A program made the translations under genes and the position numbers. From assembly GCA_945897825.1 (NCBI GenBank), contig CAMDGX010000044.1, positions 1 to 36,441 on the forward strand: DNA of 36,441 nucleotides. Reading direction: 5' to 3'. This document shows, piece after piece, positions 16,438-25,829 of this stretch. The notes under the pieces are model-generated. The model saw only the letters and a program-made list of their open reading frames with translations. It ran no database searches and was not told the DNA's origin. Origin of the DNA: Asaia bogorensis (GTDB lineage Bacteria; Pseudomonadota; Alphaproteobacteria; Acetobacterales; Acetobacteraceae). The stretch's first letter is position 1. Each line of letters begins with the position of its first letter.

Positions 16438-16546
16438 GGTTCTTTTTTGAAAAAAAGAACCAAAAAACTTTTCCCCTTTGCGTCGTGGCTATCCCGGGCG
16501 CAAAGGGGGAAAGGTCTTTTTGCTTCTTTTTCTTCAGAAAAAGAAG
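16438..16546. terminator. Compound bidirectional terminator with three nested inverted repeats
   Basis: Between the convergent NHL and AroQ-like genes lie GGTTCTTTTTT-ga-AAAAAAGAACC (16438-16461), a longer imperfect pair CTTTTCCCCTTTGCG (16468-16482) with CGCAAAGGGGGAAAG (16499-16513), and CTTCTTTTTC-ttca-GAAAAAGAAG (16523-16546). The T- and A-rich arms could end transcription from both sides. It is strikingly AT-rich for this genome, and I recall such modules recurring in Acetobacteraceae. Confidence 0.7.
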
Positions 16547-16550
16547 ATTC

Positions 16551-16973
16551 TTACTTGTCTCGCAGTCCGCGCAGCGCCAGCTCGTAGCCCTGCACGCCGA
16601 AGCCGGCGATCGTCATCACGCAGGCCGCGCCGACTTCGCTGACCATGCCGCGCCGGGCCGGGTTGGAGATGTGGACCTCCACGACCGGGAACTTCACCTG
16701 GCTGATCGCGGCGTTCAGCGCCGGGTAGCCGCGCGTGAAGCCGGCGGGGTTGATGATCGCGCCGTCGAGGTTCGCATCATGCGCGGCGTAGAGCCGGTCG
16801 ATGATCGCGCCCTCGGTGTTTGAGTGGAAGATGTCCACGGCAACGCCGAGCTCGGCTGCAAAGCCGCGGATCTTCGCGTCGTATTCGGGCAGCGTCATCG
16901 GGCCGAAGGTCTCGATCATCGCCTTGCCGCGCATGTCCATGCCCGCGCCGTGCAGCACCAGGATCCGCTTCAT
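16551..16973 (-). CDS. AroQ-like protein (type II dehydroquinate dehydratase fold, degenerate active site)
   Basis: A 140-residue protein with the type II 3-dehydroquinate dehydratase fold: start MKRILVLHGAGMDM, INPAGFTRGYPALNAAI, VVEVHISNPARRG, and AGFGVQGYELAL. Measured against the classic active site (S. coelicolor numbering from memory), N79, H106 and R117 appear kept, but the lid Arg (R23) is Ala, the catalytic Tyr (Y28) is Phe (ETFGPMT) and H85 is Arg. Normal dehydratase activity is therefore doubtful and a different role is likely. Start: ATG 16973 has GAAGGA 6 nt upstream; ATG 16979 overlaps the folC stop as ATGA. Last gene of the trpBA-accD-folC run. Confidence 0.8.
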   Translation of the reverse strand: MKRILVLHGAGMDMRGKAMIETFGPMTLPEYDAKIRGFAAELGVAVDIFHSNTEGAIIDRLYAAHDANLDGAIINPAGFTRGYPALNAAISQVKFPVVEVHISNPARRGMVSEVGAACVMTIAGFGVQGYELALRGLRDK

Positions 16974-16975
16974 CG

Positions 16976-18277
16976 TCATTCCTTCTCGTCGTATGGCCAG
17001 CCATCGGCCTTGAGGATTTCGCCCGCGAGGTAGAGGCTGCCGCAGATCAGCACCCGCGCCGGCGGGCCGGGCGGGAGGGCGCGCAGCGCGGCCTCCGCCG
17101 TGGGGCCCGGCTGCGCCCGTCCATCCGATGCCGCGACGATGGCTTCCACCGGCAGTGCCGAATACTGGCCGGGTTCCGACACCGCCCATATGGTCGCGGC
17201 CAGGGGGAGGAGGGGGGCCAGGAATTCGCGCGTGTCCTTGGCCTTCTTCATGCCGACGACGAGGTGGATCGGCCGGTCGGCCCAGGGGCCGCGGATGTGT
17301 TCGGCGATCGCTGCGCCGCCGCCCGGGTTGTGGCCGCCGTCGAGCCACAGCTCCCACCCGGGCGGGACCATGGTGGCCAGGTGGCCTGTCAGGCGCTGCA
17401 TCCGGGCGGGCCATGTCGCGGTGGCGATGCCGCGCGCGATGGCGTCGTCGGGGATGCCGAGGCCGCTGGCGCGCGCCGCCGCGATGGCGATGCCGGCGTT
17501 GTCGAGCTGGTGGGCGCCGGGAAGGGAGGGGCGGGGCAGATGCAACAGGCCGGCCGCGTCGCGGAACGTGAAGCCGTCGGCGGTCGGCGTTACCTCCCAT
17601 GCGTGGCCGCGCGCCAGGAGCTTCGCGCCGGTCGCGGCCGCCTGGGCGGCGATCACCTCGAACGCCTCCGCCGGCTGCGCGCCGGTGGCCACCGGGATGC
17701 CGGGCTTGATGATCCCGGCCTTCTCGAAGGCGATCTTGGCCAGGGTGTCGCCCAGCATCTCGCGGTGGTCCAGCGAGATCGAGGCGATGGCGCAGGCGGC
17801 GGGGCGGTCGACCACGTTGCTGGCGTCGAAGCGGCCGCCGAGGCCGACCTCCAGCACCACGAGGTCGGCCGGCACGCGGGCGAACAGCAGGAAGGTCGCG
17901 GCCATCAGCACTTCGAACACGGTGATCGGGGCGCCGGCGTTCACGCGCTCGATCTCGTCCAGCGTGTCGAGCAGCTGCGCGTCGGTCACCAGGTGTCCGG
18001 CGAGGCGGATGCGTTCGTTGAACCGCACCAGGTGGGGCGAGGTGGCGACGTGGACGCGCAGGCCGGCGGCCTCGCCGATGGCGCGCAGGAAGGCACAGGT
18101 GCTGCCCTTGCCGTTGGTGCCGGCGACGTGGATCACCGGCGGGAGGGCGCGTTCGGGATGGCCAAGCTGGGCGAGCAGGCGGTGCAGCCGCTCCAGGCTC
18201 AGATCGATGAGCCGCGGATAGAGCGTGTGCAGCCGTTCGATCACCGCCTCGATCCGGCCGGGCGGCACGTGCGCCAT
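16976..18277 (-). CDS. folC: Bifunctional folylpolyglutamate synthase / dihydrofolate synthase
   Basis: ATP-dependent Mur-ligase-type enzyme adding Glu to dihydropteroate and extending polyglutamate tails of folates. The 433-residue length is typical. Seen: the P-loop HVAGTNGKGST (residues 50-60), FEVLMAATFLLFA, VLEVGLGGRFDASNVV (a family signature), SLDHREMLGDTLAKIAFEKAGI, and WLDGGHNPGG in the C-terminal domain with ICGSLYLAGEIL near the end. The start ATG at 18277 is 5 bp after the accD stop. The trpBA-accD-folC order is common in alphaproteobacteria. Confidence 0.95.
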   Translation of the reverse strand: MAHVPPGRIEAVIERLHTLYPRLIDLSLERLHRLLAQLGHPERALPPVIHVAGTNGKGSTCAFLRAIGEAAGLRVHVATSPHLVRFNERIRLAGHLVTDAQLLDTLDEIERVNAGAPITVFEVLMAATFLLFARVPADLVVLEVGLGGRFDASNVVDRPAACAIASISLDHREMLGDTLAKIAFEKAGIIKPGIPVATGAQPAEAFEVIAAQAAATGAKLLARGHAWEVTPTADGFTFRDAAGLLHLPRPSLPGAHQLDNAGIAIAAARASGLGIPDDAIARGIATATWPARMQRLTGHLATMVPPGWELWLDGGHNPGGGAAIAEHIRGPWADRPIHLVVGMKKAKDTREFLAPLLPLAATIWAVSEPGQYSALPVEAIVAASDGRAQPGPTAEAALRALPPGPPARVLICGSLYLAGEILKADGWPYDEKE

Positions 18278-18282
18278 CGTGG

Positions 18283-19179
18283 TCAGGCCGCGGGGGCGGG
18301 CACGGGCGCGGGGGTGGCGTCCGCCGGCAGTTCCTTCACGCGCAGCAGCGAGACCAGCCGCCCGAGCGTGGCGTTCATGTCCGGCCGCTTCACCACCATG
18401 TCGAGGATGCCGTGCGCCAGGAGGTATTCGCTGCGCTGGAAGCCCTCCGGCAGTTTCTCCCGGACGGTCTGCTCGATCACGCGGGCGCCGGCGAAGCCGA
18501 TCTCGGCGCCGGGCTCGGCGATCTGGATGTCGCCCAGCATGGTGAAGCTGGCGGTGACGCCGCCGGTGGTGGGGTCGGTGAGCACGGTGATGAAGGGCAG
18601 GCCGGCTTCCTTGACGATGCGGGTGGCGATCACCGTGCGGGGCATCTGCATCAGGCTGACCGCGCCCTCCTGCATGCGGGCGCCGCCGGATGCGGTGAAC
18701 ACGATCAGCGGTGCGTCCTGCAGCACGGCGAGCTTGGCGGCCGCGACGATGCCCTCGCCGACGGCCGCGCCCATCGAGCCGCCGATGAACTCGAAGGCCA
18801 TCACCGCCACCACCGCCTTGTGGCCGCCGATCTTGCCGTGCGCGACAAGAATGGCGTCATCGAGCGAGGTTTTCTCCCGGGCATCGCGCAGGCGGTCGGT
18901 ATAGCGCTTGGAGTCGCGGAAGCGCAGCGGGTCGGCCGGCACCTTGGGCAGCTCGATGCGGGTGAACTGTCCGCCGTCGAAGGTCCAGGCCAGGCGCTGC
19001 GGCGCCGGGGCGCGGGAATGGTGGCCGCATTGGGTGCAGACGCGCTGGTTCTTCTCGAACTCGGCGTGGAAGACCATGTGCTGGCAGCTGGGGCATTGCA
19101 CCCACAGGTTCTGCGGCACGTCGCGCTGCCCCAGCAGGGTGCGGATCTTGGGGCGGACGAATTCGGTGAGCCAGTTCAT
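18283..19179 (-). CDS. accD: Acetyl-CoA carboxylase carboxyltransferase subunit beta
   Basis: Beta half of the carboxyltransferase that moves CO2 from carboxybiotin to acetyl-CoA, the first step of fatty acid synthesis; works with AccA. The N-terminal zinc ribbon is seen as C29, C32, C48 and C51 (VQCPSC and VCTQC). The crotonase-like body has FEFIGGSMGAAVGEG, FTASGGARMQEG (the acyl-CoA oxyanion loop) and LTDPTTGGVTASF. The 298 residues end in a Pro/Ala tail. Its start ATG is 29 bp after the trpA stop and preceded by GGAGGA. Confidence 0.96.
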   Translation of the reverse strand: MNWLTEFVRPKIRTLLGQRDVPQNLWVQCPSCQHMVFHAEFEKNQRVCTQCGHHSRAPAPQRLAWTFDGGQFTRIELPKVPADPLRFRDSKRYTDRLRDAREKTSLDDAILVAHGKIGGHKAVVAVMAFEFIGGSMGAAVGEGIVAAAKLAVLQDAPLIVFTASGGARMQEGAVSLMQMPRTVIATRIVKEAGLPFITVLTDPTTGGVTASFTMLGDIQIAEPGAEIGFAGARVIEQTVREKLPEGFQRSEYLLAHGILDMVVKRPDMNATLGRLVSLLRVKELPADATPAPVPAPAA

Positions 19180-19208
19180 CGCGAGTCCTCCTTCAGGCGG
19201 GCCCTCCC

Positions 19209-20065
19209 TCAGGCGGGAACACGCGCCCCGCGCACGCCCTCGGCCAGCGCCTTCACCTGCGCCAGGATGCGCGCCACGGTGTCGGGCTTGGGCTTGCCGC
19301 CATTGGCGTCGAGGTCGGCCTTCATGATGTCGATCAGCGCCGAGGCAACCACCGCGCCGTCGGCGTGCTTGACGGCACCGGCGGCCTGTTCGGGCGTGCG
19401 CACACCGAAGCCGATGGCGATCGGCAGGTCGGTGACGCGGCGGATGCGCGGGATGGCATCGGCCAGCTCGTCGGCGGAGGCGGTGCGGGTGCCGGTGATG
19501 CCGGTGATCGAGACGTAGTAGACGAAGCCGGAGGAGCCGTTCAGCACGAGCGGCAGCCGGGCGTCATCGGTGGTCGGTGCCACCAGGCGGATGATGTCGA
19601 GCCCGTTGGCCGTCGCGTGCGGCAGGACGAGGTCGGCTTCCTCGCTGGGCAGGTCGACGATGATGAGCCCGTCCACGCCCGCCTTCGCGCCGTCGACGCA
19701 GAAGGCTTGCACGCCGTAGGACAGGATCGGGTTCAGGTAGCCCATCAGGATGATCGGCGTCTCGGCGTCGTCCTTGCGGAACTCGCGCACCATGGCCAGC
19801 GTGTTGCGCATGCTGGCGCCGGCATCGAGCGCGCGGCGGCCGGCGAGCTGGATGGTGGGGCCGTCGGCCATCGGGTCGGTGAAGGGGCAGCCGATCTCGA
19901 TCAGGTCCGCACCCGCGCCGGGCATGCCCTTCAGCAGGGCCAGCGAGGTGTCGCGGTCGGGGTCCCAGGCTTCGACGAAGGGGATCAGCGCGCCGCGGCC
20001 CTCGGCCTTCAGCTTCGCGAAGCGGGTGGCGATACGGCTCGTCGTCCGCGGAGCGGCGCCCATGC

Positions 20066-20069
<4 letters not shown>
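19209..20069 (-). CDS. trpA: Tryptophan synthase alpha subunit
   Basis: Cleaves indole-3-glycerol phosphate to indole and glyceraldehyde 3-phosphate and channels indole to TrpB. A 286-residue TIM barrel. Catalytic E58 (LIEIGCPF) and D69 (MADGPTIQ) are present, as are [25 protein letters not shown] and the phosphate loop [11 protein letters not shown]. Unusual: the loop usually reading TAGDPD reads EAWDPD (residues 33-38). The start ATG at 20069 overlaps the trpB TGA by 4 bp (ATGA), so the two subunits are coupled; ATG 20063 is an alternative. Confidence 0.95.
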
Positions 20070-21295
<1,226 letters not shown>

Positions 21296-21304
21296 AGCAA
21301 ACAG

Positions 21305-21309
21305 CCTCC
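21305..21309 (-). promoter_or_regulatory. Shine-Dalgarno deciding the trpB TTG start
   Basis: Minus-strand GGAGG with a 9-nt spacer to TTG 21293-21295. No in-frame ATG or GTG at a suitable distance gives a family-like N terminus, so this site supports the TTG. Confidence 0.6.
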
Positions 21310-21516
21310 AACCATCGCGCCCTGCATAGCGCAGGGGAGGGAAGCGCGGAAGGCCGGGGGGTCGTGCAAGCCTGGGCGCCGCGTCGGCGGGCGGCGGAAT
21401 CGACCCATCCGGTCGCATCGATGGCCCGCCCGCGGCGTTGGCCCAGATGGCGAGGCCGGTTGACATGCCGGCGAGACCGCCTGCAACGAGGCTGCCTCGC
21501 CATGAAGGAGGACAGG

Positions 21517-22983
21517 ATGACCATGCAGACCGCCGCCATGCTGATCGACAATGCCTGGGTGCCCGCTCTCTCCGGCGAGACGCTCGTGGTCGAGAACCCG
21601 GCCAACCGCACCCCGATCGCGACGATCCCGCGCGGGGGGGCAGCGGATGTCGACCGCGCGGTTCAGGCTGCTGCGCGCGCCTTCCCCGCCTGGAGCCGCG
21701 TGGTGCCGCGCGACCGAGGCCGCATCCTGCTGCGCATCGCCGAGCGCATGGAGGCGCAGGCCGAGGCGATCGCCCGGACCATCGCCACCGAGACCGGCAA
21801 CGCCCTGCGCACCCAGGCCCGCGGCGAGGCGCGGCTGGCTGCGGACATCTTCCGCTACTTCGGCGGCCTGGCGGGCGAGCTGAAGGGCGAGACGATCCCG
21901 CTCGGCGAGCATGTACTGAGCTACACGCGGCGCGAGCCGATCGGCGTGGTGGGCGCGATCATCCCGTGGAACGCCCCGCTGCTGCTGGGGGCGCTCAAGA
22001 TTGCGCCCGCGCTGTGTGCCGGGAACACGATGGTGCTGAAGGCGGCCGAGGACGCGCCGCTGGCCGTGCTGGCCATGGCCGCGCTGTGCCAGGAGGAGCT
22101 GCCTGCGGGCGTGCTGAATGTGCTCACCGGGCTGGGACCGGAATGCGGCGGCCCGCTGGCCGAGCATGACCTGGTGCGCAAGCTGTCGTTCACCGGCTCC
22201 ACCGCCGTTGGCAAGCTCGTGATGCGGGCGGCCGCGGAGCGCATCGTGCCCGTGTCGCTGGAGCTGGGCGGCAAGTCGCCCGCGCTGGTCTATCCCGATG
22301 CCGACGAGGACTGGGTGGTGGACGGCGTGATCGCCGGTATGCGCTTCACCCGGCAGAGCCAGTCCTGCACCGCCGGATCGCGGCTGTTCCTGCATGCCGA
22401 CATCTTCGACAGCTTTCTCGACAAGCTGCGCGCCAAGGTCCAGGCGCTGACGCTCGGCGATCCGTTGGACGAGGCGACCGACATCGGCACGATCATCAAC
22501 GAGAAGCAGTTCCGCCGCGTTTGCGGCTACGTGCAGGACGGGTTGGCGCGCCCTGATGCGCGGCTGGTGTTCGGCGGGCTGCCGCCGACGGAAGGGCCGC
22601 TGGCGCAGGGGTATTTCGCGCTGCCCACCGTCTTTGCCGACACCTCGAACGACTGGCGCCTGGCGCGCGAGGAGATCTTCGGCCCCGTGCTGGTGGCCAT
22701 CCCGTGGCGCGACGAGGCCGATGCCATCCGCATGGCCAATGACAGCCATTACGGCTTGGCCGCCTATGTCTGGACACGGGACATCGGCACCGCCCTGCGG
22801 GCCGCGCATGCCATCGAATCCGGTTGGGTGCAGGTGAACCAGGGCCTCGGCCAGTCGCCGGGCCACTCCTATGGCGGGTTCAAGCAGAGCGGACTGGGCC
22901 GCGAGTTCTCGCTGGAAGGGATGCTCGACAGCTTCACCCAGCGCAAGAACGTGACCGTGAACCTCGCCACGCCCCGGCCCTGA
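21517..22983 (+). CDS. Aldehyde dehydrogenase (NAD(P)+-dependent)
   Basis: Oxidises an aldehyde to its acid; 488 residues, the standard length of the superfamily. Seen: the nucleotide-binding part [28 protein letters not shown] and FTGSTAVGK; general base E249 (LELGGKSP); the catalytic C284 ([10 protein letters not shown]); EEIFGPVL; and the C-terminal [12 protein letters not shown]. The overall pattern is closest to betaine-aldehyde / aromatic-aldehyde dehydrogenases, but I cannot assign the substrate. Start ATG 21517 is preceded by AAGGAGG with 5-nt spacing, a strong site that overrules upstream starts. It diverges from trpB over about 220 bp. Confidence 0.93.
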   Translation: MTMQTAAMLIDNAWVPALSGETLVVENPANRTPIATIPRGGAADVDRAVQAAARAFPAWSRVVPRDRGRILLRIAERMEAQAEAIARTIATETGNALRTQARGEARLAADIFRYFGGLAGELKGETIPLGEHVLSYTRREPIGVVGAIIPWNAPLLLGALKIAPALCAGNTMVLKAAEDAPLAVLAMAALCQEELPAGVLNVLTGLGPECGGPLAEHDLVRKLSFTGSTAVGKLVMRAAAERIVPVSLELGGKSPALVYPDADEDWVVDGVIAGMRFTRQSQSCTAGSRLFLHADIFDSFLDKLRAKVQALTLGDPLDEATDIGTIINEKQFRRVCGYVQDGLARPDARLVFGGLPPTEGPLAQGYFALPTVFADTSNDWRLAREEIFGPVLVAIPWRDEADAIRMANDSHYGLAAYVWTRDIGTALRAAHAIESGWVQVNQGLGQSPGHSYGGFKQSGLGREFSLEGMLDSFTQRKNVTVNLATPRP

Positions 22984-23221
22984 TGGCCGAGGTCATGCCC
23001 GTTGCGGGCGATCAGGGCCGGCGCGGCGGTTGGCGAACCGGACGTTGCCTCGCCCGGCGGGGTCGGTGACGTCATCGACCCAGGTGCGCGCGGCCCCTGC
23101 GCACGCGACACCCAGGGTGGGGATGGCCATCAGGGCCACCTGCTTCAACAACGCAGGCGCGGAAGGAGTGGCCGAGGGCGAGGATATGCTTCGGTGCCGG
23201 GGGGAACCGGCATGCCGGTGG

Positions 23222-23770
23222 TCAAAGCCCGAAACCGGTGGAGAAGGGGTGGAAGGGTACCGGGTCGCCCGGCATGACGCCGGCGCACGCCGCCGGCAGG
23301 AACATCAGTCCGTCGGCGCGTGCCAGCGGAGCGAGGCGGGCCGAGCCACCACGGCCTTCGCGCACCAGGATGGGCAGGCCCCGAGCGTCGTGGCCGGCGA
23401 TGCGCGCGGGGGCGTATTCGTCGAGCCCGGGCCGGCGGACGATGGGCTCGCCGGCCACGGCTGCCAGCGGAACGGGTGCCGGGCCGGCCGGCGCGGCCGC
23501 TCCGCCGGACAGGCGCGACAGCAGCGGGCGGGCAAACAGCAACGTGCCGACCAACGCCGCAAGCGGGTTGCCGGGCAGGCACAGGCACATCGCGGCGCCG
23601 ATCCGCCCGAAGGCGAGCGGCTTGCCGGGCTTCAGCGCGAGCCTCAGTCGCTCCAGCGTGCCGCCGGCATCGGCGATGGCGCCAGGGAGGTGGTCGACCT
23701 CACTGCCGGAGATGCCGCCGGTGGTCAGGACCAGGTCGTGCGTCGCCGCCGGGCATGGCCTGCCCCCCCT
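23222..23770 (-). pseudogene. moeA: moeA remnant: C-terminal part only, cut by the IS element
   Basis: About 183 codons matching the C-terminal half of MoeA, the molybdopterin molybdenumtransferase. Seen: DLVLTTGGISGSEVDHL, LALKPGKPLAFGRIG and LCLPGNPLAALVGTLLFARPLL (domain III signatures), then domain IV to the TGA at 23222. About 200 N-terminal residues of a normal 400-residue MoeA are missing. Upstream (to the right) the frame runs straight into the left end of the IS3-family element, and its first Met (in MPYCGW) is IS-derived. The missing half is not found on the far side of the element in this window. Normal function is very unlikely. Confidence 0.85.
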
Positions 23771-23817
23771 TGAAGTGATCCACCCGCAATAGGGCAAGAT
23801 TGCCTGAGGAGGCTCGC

Positions 23818-24096
23818 ATGGGACGCAAGCATCACAAGCCTGAGGAGATCGTGGCCACGCTCCGGCAGGTTGAGGTTCTGACAGGGCAGGGCCGATTGAT
23901 CGCGGAAGCGGCGCGATCGATCGAGGTCAGCGAGCAGACGTATTTTCGCTGGCGTGCAGAGTATGGCGGCATGAAGACCGACCAGTTGAAGCGCCTGAAG
24001 GAGCTGGAACTGGAGAACATGCGGCTGCGGCGCGCGGTGTCGGATCTGACGCTGGACAAGCTGATCCTGAAGGAAGCTGCGCGGGGAAACTTCTAA
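23818..24096 (+). CDS. IS3-family transposase OrfA
   Basis: A 92-residue DNA-binding half of the transposase. Helix-turn-helix in the first half (KPEEIVATLRQVEVL, IEVSEQTYFRWRAEYGG), then a leucine-zipper-like stretch LKRLKELELENMRLRRAV and LTLDKLILKEAARG, the usual OrfA C terminus. ATG 23818 has GAGGAGG upstream. Near its end is the heptamer G GGA AAC (24084-24090) in the zero frame, 3 bp before the stop TAA, where a -1 shift would give the OrfAB transposase. Confidence 0.9.
   Translation: MGRKHHKPEEIVATLRQVEVLTGQGRLIAEAARSIEVSEQTYFRWRAEYGGMKTDQLKRLKELELENMRLRRAVSDLTLDKLILKEAARGNF
24084..24090 (+). other. Programmed -1 frameshift heptamer GGGAAAC
   Basis: The orfA frame reads G GGA AAC TTC TAA, an exact X XXY YYZ slippery heptamer. 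Slipping back one base continues as AAA CTT CTA AGC CCC into SPARRRACVETVQ, the standard OrfB N terminus. GCGGGG (24081-24086) and CCCCGC (24098-24103) could pair around it. Inferred function: production of the OrfAB fusion. Confidence 0.75.
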
Positions 24097-24119
24097 GCCC
24101 CGCTCGCCGCCGCGCCTGT

Positions 24120-25148
24120 GTGGAGACGGTGCAGAGCCTGCTCGGCGTGTCCGAGCGGCGCGCCTGCCAGGTGTTGGGCCAACATCGTTCCACCCAGCGC
24201 AAGGCGCCGCACACCGCCGATGACGAGGTGGGGCTGACCGCGGACATCATTGGGCTTGCCAGGACCTATGGCCGCTACGGCTATCGGCGGATCACGGCCC
24301 TGCTGCACGAGGCGGGGTGGGCGGTGAACGCCAAGCGGGTGCAGCGGATTTGGCGACGAGAGGGGCTGAAAGTACCACAACGGCAGCCAAAGCGGGGCCG
24401 TCTTTGGCTCAATGACGGCTCCTGCGTGCGGCTGCGGGCGAGTTGGGTCAATCACGTATCGTCCTACGACTTCGTCGAGGGACGCACGCATGAGGGGCGG
24501 AAGTTTCGGATGTTGTGCCTGATCGATGAATACACGAGCGAAGCCCTGGCGATCCGGGTGAAGCGGCGACTGAACGCGCAGGACGTGATGGAGACACTGG
24601 CCGACGCGATGATCAGCCGCGGCACGCCTGGCTACATCCGTTCCGACAACGGGCCCGAGTTCGTCGCCAAGGCGCTGCGGCACTGGATCGCCCAGGTCGG
24701 CACCCAGACGGCCTACATCGAGCCAGGCAGCCCGTGGGAAAACGGCTACTGCGAGAGCTTCAACAGCAAACTGCGCGACGAGTTGCTCAACGGGGAGATC
24801 TTCTACAGCCTGCGCGAGGCCGAGGTGCTGATCGAAGCATGGCGCCGGCACTACAATACCGTCCGACCCCACAGCTCCCTCGGCTACCGGCCGCCAGCCC
24901 CTGAGGCAGTCCTGCCACGAGGCGCCGCAGTGTCGCTGTGGTCGGGCGATCGCCCGACCACAGAAGGGGGCAGGACCAAATGCCCGAAAAGTTGCCCTCA
25001 AACCGGACCAGTTCCCGGGTTCAAGACCATTGAGCGGGGTGGCGCGACGCTCAGCGTACGCGCCGATATAAAGGCGAAGATAAGCAAGGCGCGCGCGGAT
25101 CGCTTCCTCCGCCATCGCCGGTTCGATCTGGCCGTAGTGGGCGAATGA
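24120..25148 (+). CDS. IS3-family transposase OrfB (DDE integrase core), reads out of the IS
   Basis: Catalytic half of the transposase, probably made as an OrfAB fusion by -1 frameshifting at 24084-24090; GTG 24120 is only the first start codon in the frame. Seen: a helical HTH_21-like region TYGRYGYRRITALLHEAGW, then the DDE core: Asp in SSYDFVEG, Asp in RSDNGPEFV, Glu in NGYCESFNSKLRDEL, and RPHSSLGYRPPAPE. After that motif the frame passes a 28-bp palindrome, has no stop before the right IS end (25015) and runs into flanking DNA, ending at 25148. The last 44 or so residues are thus not IS-encoded; the natural stop seems lost or supplied by the flank. Confidence 0.85.
   Translation: METVQSLLGVSERRACQVLGQHRSTQRKAPHTADDEVGLTADIIGLARTYGRYGYRRITALLHEAGWAVNAKRVQRIWRREGLKVPQRQPKRGRLWLNDGSCVRLRASWVNHVSSYDFVEGRTHEGRKFRMLCLIDEYTSEALAIRVKRRLNAQDVMETLADAMISRGTPGYIRSDNGPEFVAKALRHWIAQVGTQTAYIEPGSPWENGYCESFNSKLRDELLNGEIFYSLREAEVLIEAWRRHYNTVRPHSSLGYRPPAPEAVLPRGAAVSLWSGDRPTTEGGRTKCPKSCPQTGPVPGFKTIERGGATLSVRADIKAKISKARADRFLRHRRFDLAVVGE
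24936..24963. terminator. Perfect 28-bp palindrome at the 3' end of orfB
   Basis: Two 14-bp arms, CTGTGGTCGGGCGA and TCGCCCGACCACAG, with no spacer, inside the IS just before its right end. It could end transposase transcription or block read-in from outside. It currently lies within the orfB reading frame. Confidence 0.5.
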
Positions 25149-25667
25149 CAGCGACCAGATCGAGTCGGATATGACGACGGCCACCGCAAAAGCATGCCGA
25201 AGTGCTGAGCTTTCACCGACATCGAAATGTTGCACGAGCTTGCGGCAGTAGATGGTGCCGATGCGGCTGGCAGTTTCGAGGTCAGCGGTACGAATCTGCC
25301 AGCCGCACTCTGGGCCAAACAACAAGCGCATGGCCACCGGGTGGGCATTGTAGAAATCGATCGCCTGTTGGGCGTGGAATCGGCAGATGTCGGCCCAGTG
25401 AACAAGTGCCTCATGCGCCAGGGGCTGTGAGGCCAGAACTTCCAATCGCCCCAAGTAGCGTTGGGCCAGCACGTTCAGCAGGGACTGAGGTGTGGCAAAG
25501 TAATGATAGAGCGATGCGACCGGCAGAGCCGCCTCCAGCGCCACGTCCTGCAAGCTGAGAACTGTATTCTGCCCGCGATCGATCGAGCGGTCTGCCGCAT
25601 CCAGTATCTGCTCGATGCGGCGCCGGCCGCGTGCCTGACGCTGCGGCTCCTTGTGCATCATCGACAT
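25016..25667 (-). CDS. TetR-family regulator, 3' end fused into the IS (stop codon lost)
   Basis: Helix-turn-helix repressor of the TetR type, about 217 residues up to the IS boundary, near a normal full length. Seen: RGRRRIEQILDAADRSI, then the HTH VALEAALPVASLYHYFATPQSLLNVLA (residues 42-68), and a C-terminal ligand domain ending ...LRLYIGAYAERRA. Beyond 25016 the frame crosses the right IS end and stays open antisense through the whole element to 24093, so the protein would carry about 300 meaningless residues unless degraded. The ATG at 25667 has AAAGGAG with 7-nt spacing. It is divergent from the amidohydrolase-aminotransferase pair and probably controls it. Activity of the fused protein is uncertain. 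Confidence 0.8.
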
Positions 25668-25750
25668 GATTCAACTCCTTTCGTGCGGCTGCACCCGCCC
25701 AGGGTCTGACGCGAGGCTGGCGCCATGAGCGGCCATCGCACAACCTTAAC

Positions 25751-25764
25751 TCGATTAAAATCGA
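25751..25764. promoter_or_regulatory. Palindromic operator candidate in the TetR-amidohydrolase intergenic region
   Basis: TCGATT-aa-AATCGA, 6-bp perfect arms, followed by an A-tract, in the 162-bp AT-rich gap between the divergent genes. Position and symmetry suit a TetR-type site, but the regulator's true site is unknown. The CAACC (25741) / GGTTG (25773) pair around it extends the symmetry loosely. Confidence 0.4.
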
Positions 25765-25829
25765 AAAAAATGGGTTGAGGATCGCGTATAGGCCGTAATA
25801 GGCTCAATAGAGGAAATAAACTTCGACTT

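Larger units (their letters stand above)
23771..25015 (+). mobile_element. IS3-family insertion sequence
   Basis: About 1.25 kb with two overlapping-phase transposase frames, orfA and orfB in -1 relation. The ends carry imperfect inverted repeats: TGAAGTGATCC at 23771-23781 and, as reverse complement of 25005-25015, GGAACTGGTCC (8 of 11 identical). The 4 bp flanking each side (CCCT on the left, CGGG on the right) do not match, so no target duplication is apparent; exact ends are uncertain by a few bases. The left flank is the moeA remnant and the right flank is a TetR-type gene, i.e. unrelated sequences. This is consistent with a later deletion or recombination rather than simple insertion. 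Confidence 0.85.

Noticed and set aside
14694-16463. Minus-strand 589-codon frame opposite the ThDP/RidA/NHL genes
   Set aside because: No recognisable domain and strong motifs on the plus strand.
16820-18904. Plus-strand 694-codon frame opposite folC and accD
   Set aside because: Shadow of two clearly identified minus-strand genes.
22984-23221. Possible small minus-strand frame containing VALMAIPTLGVACAG and VDDVTDPAGRGNVRFAN
   Set aside because: Looks somewhat protein-like but has no start with a ribosome-binding site, is under 60 codons and matches no family I know; perhaps a remnant.
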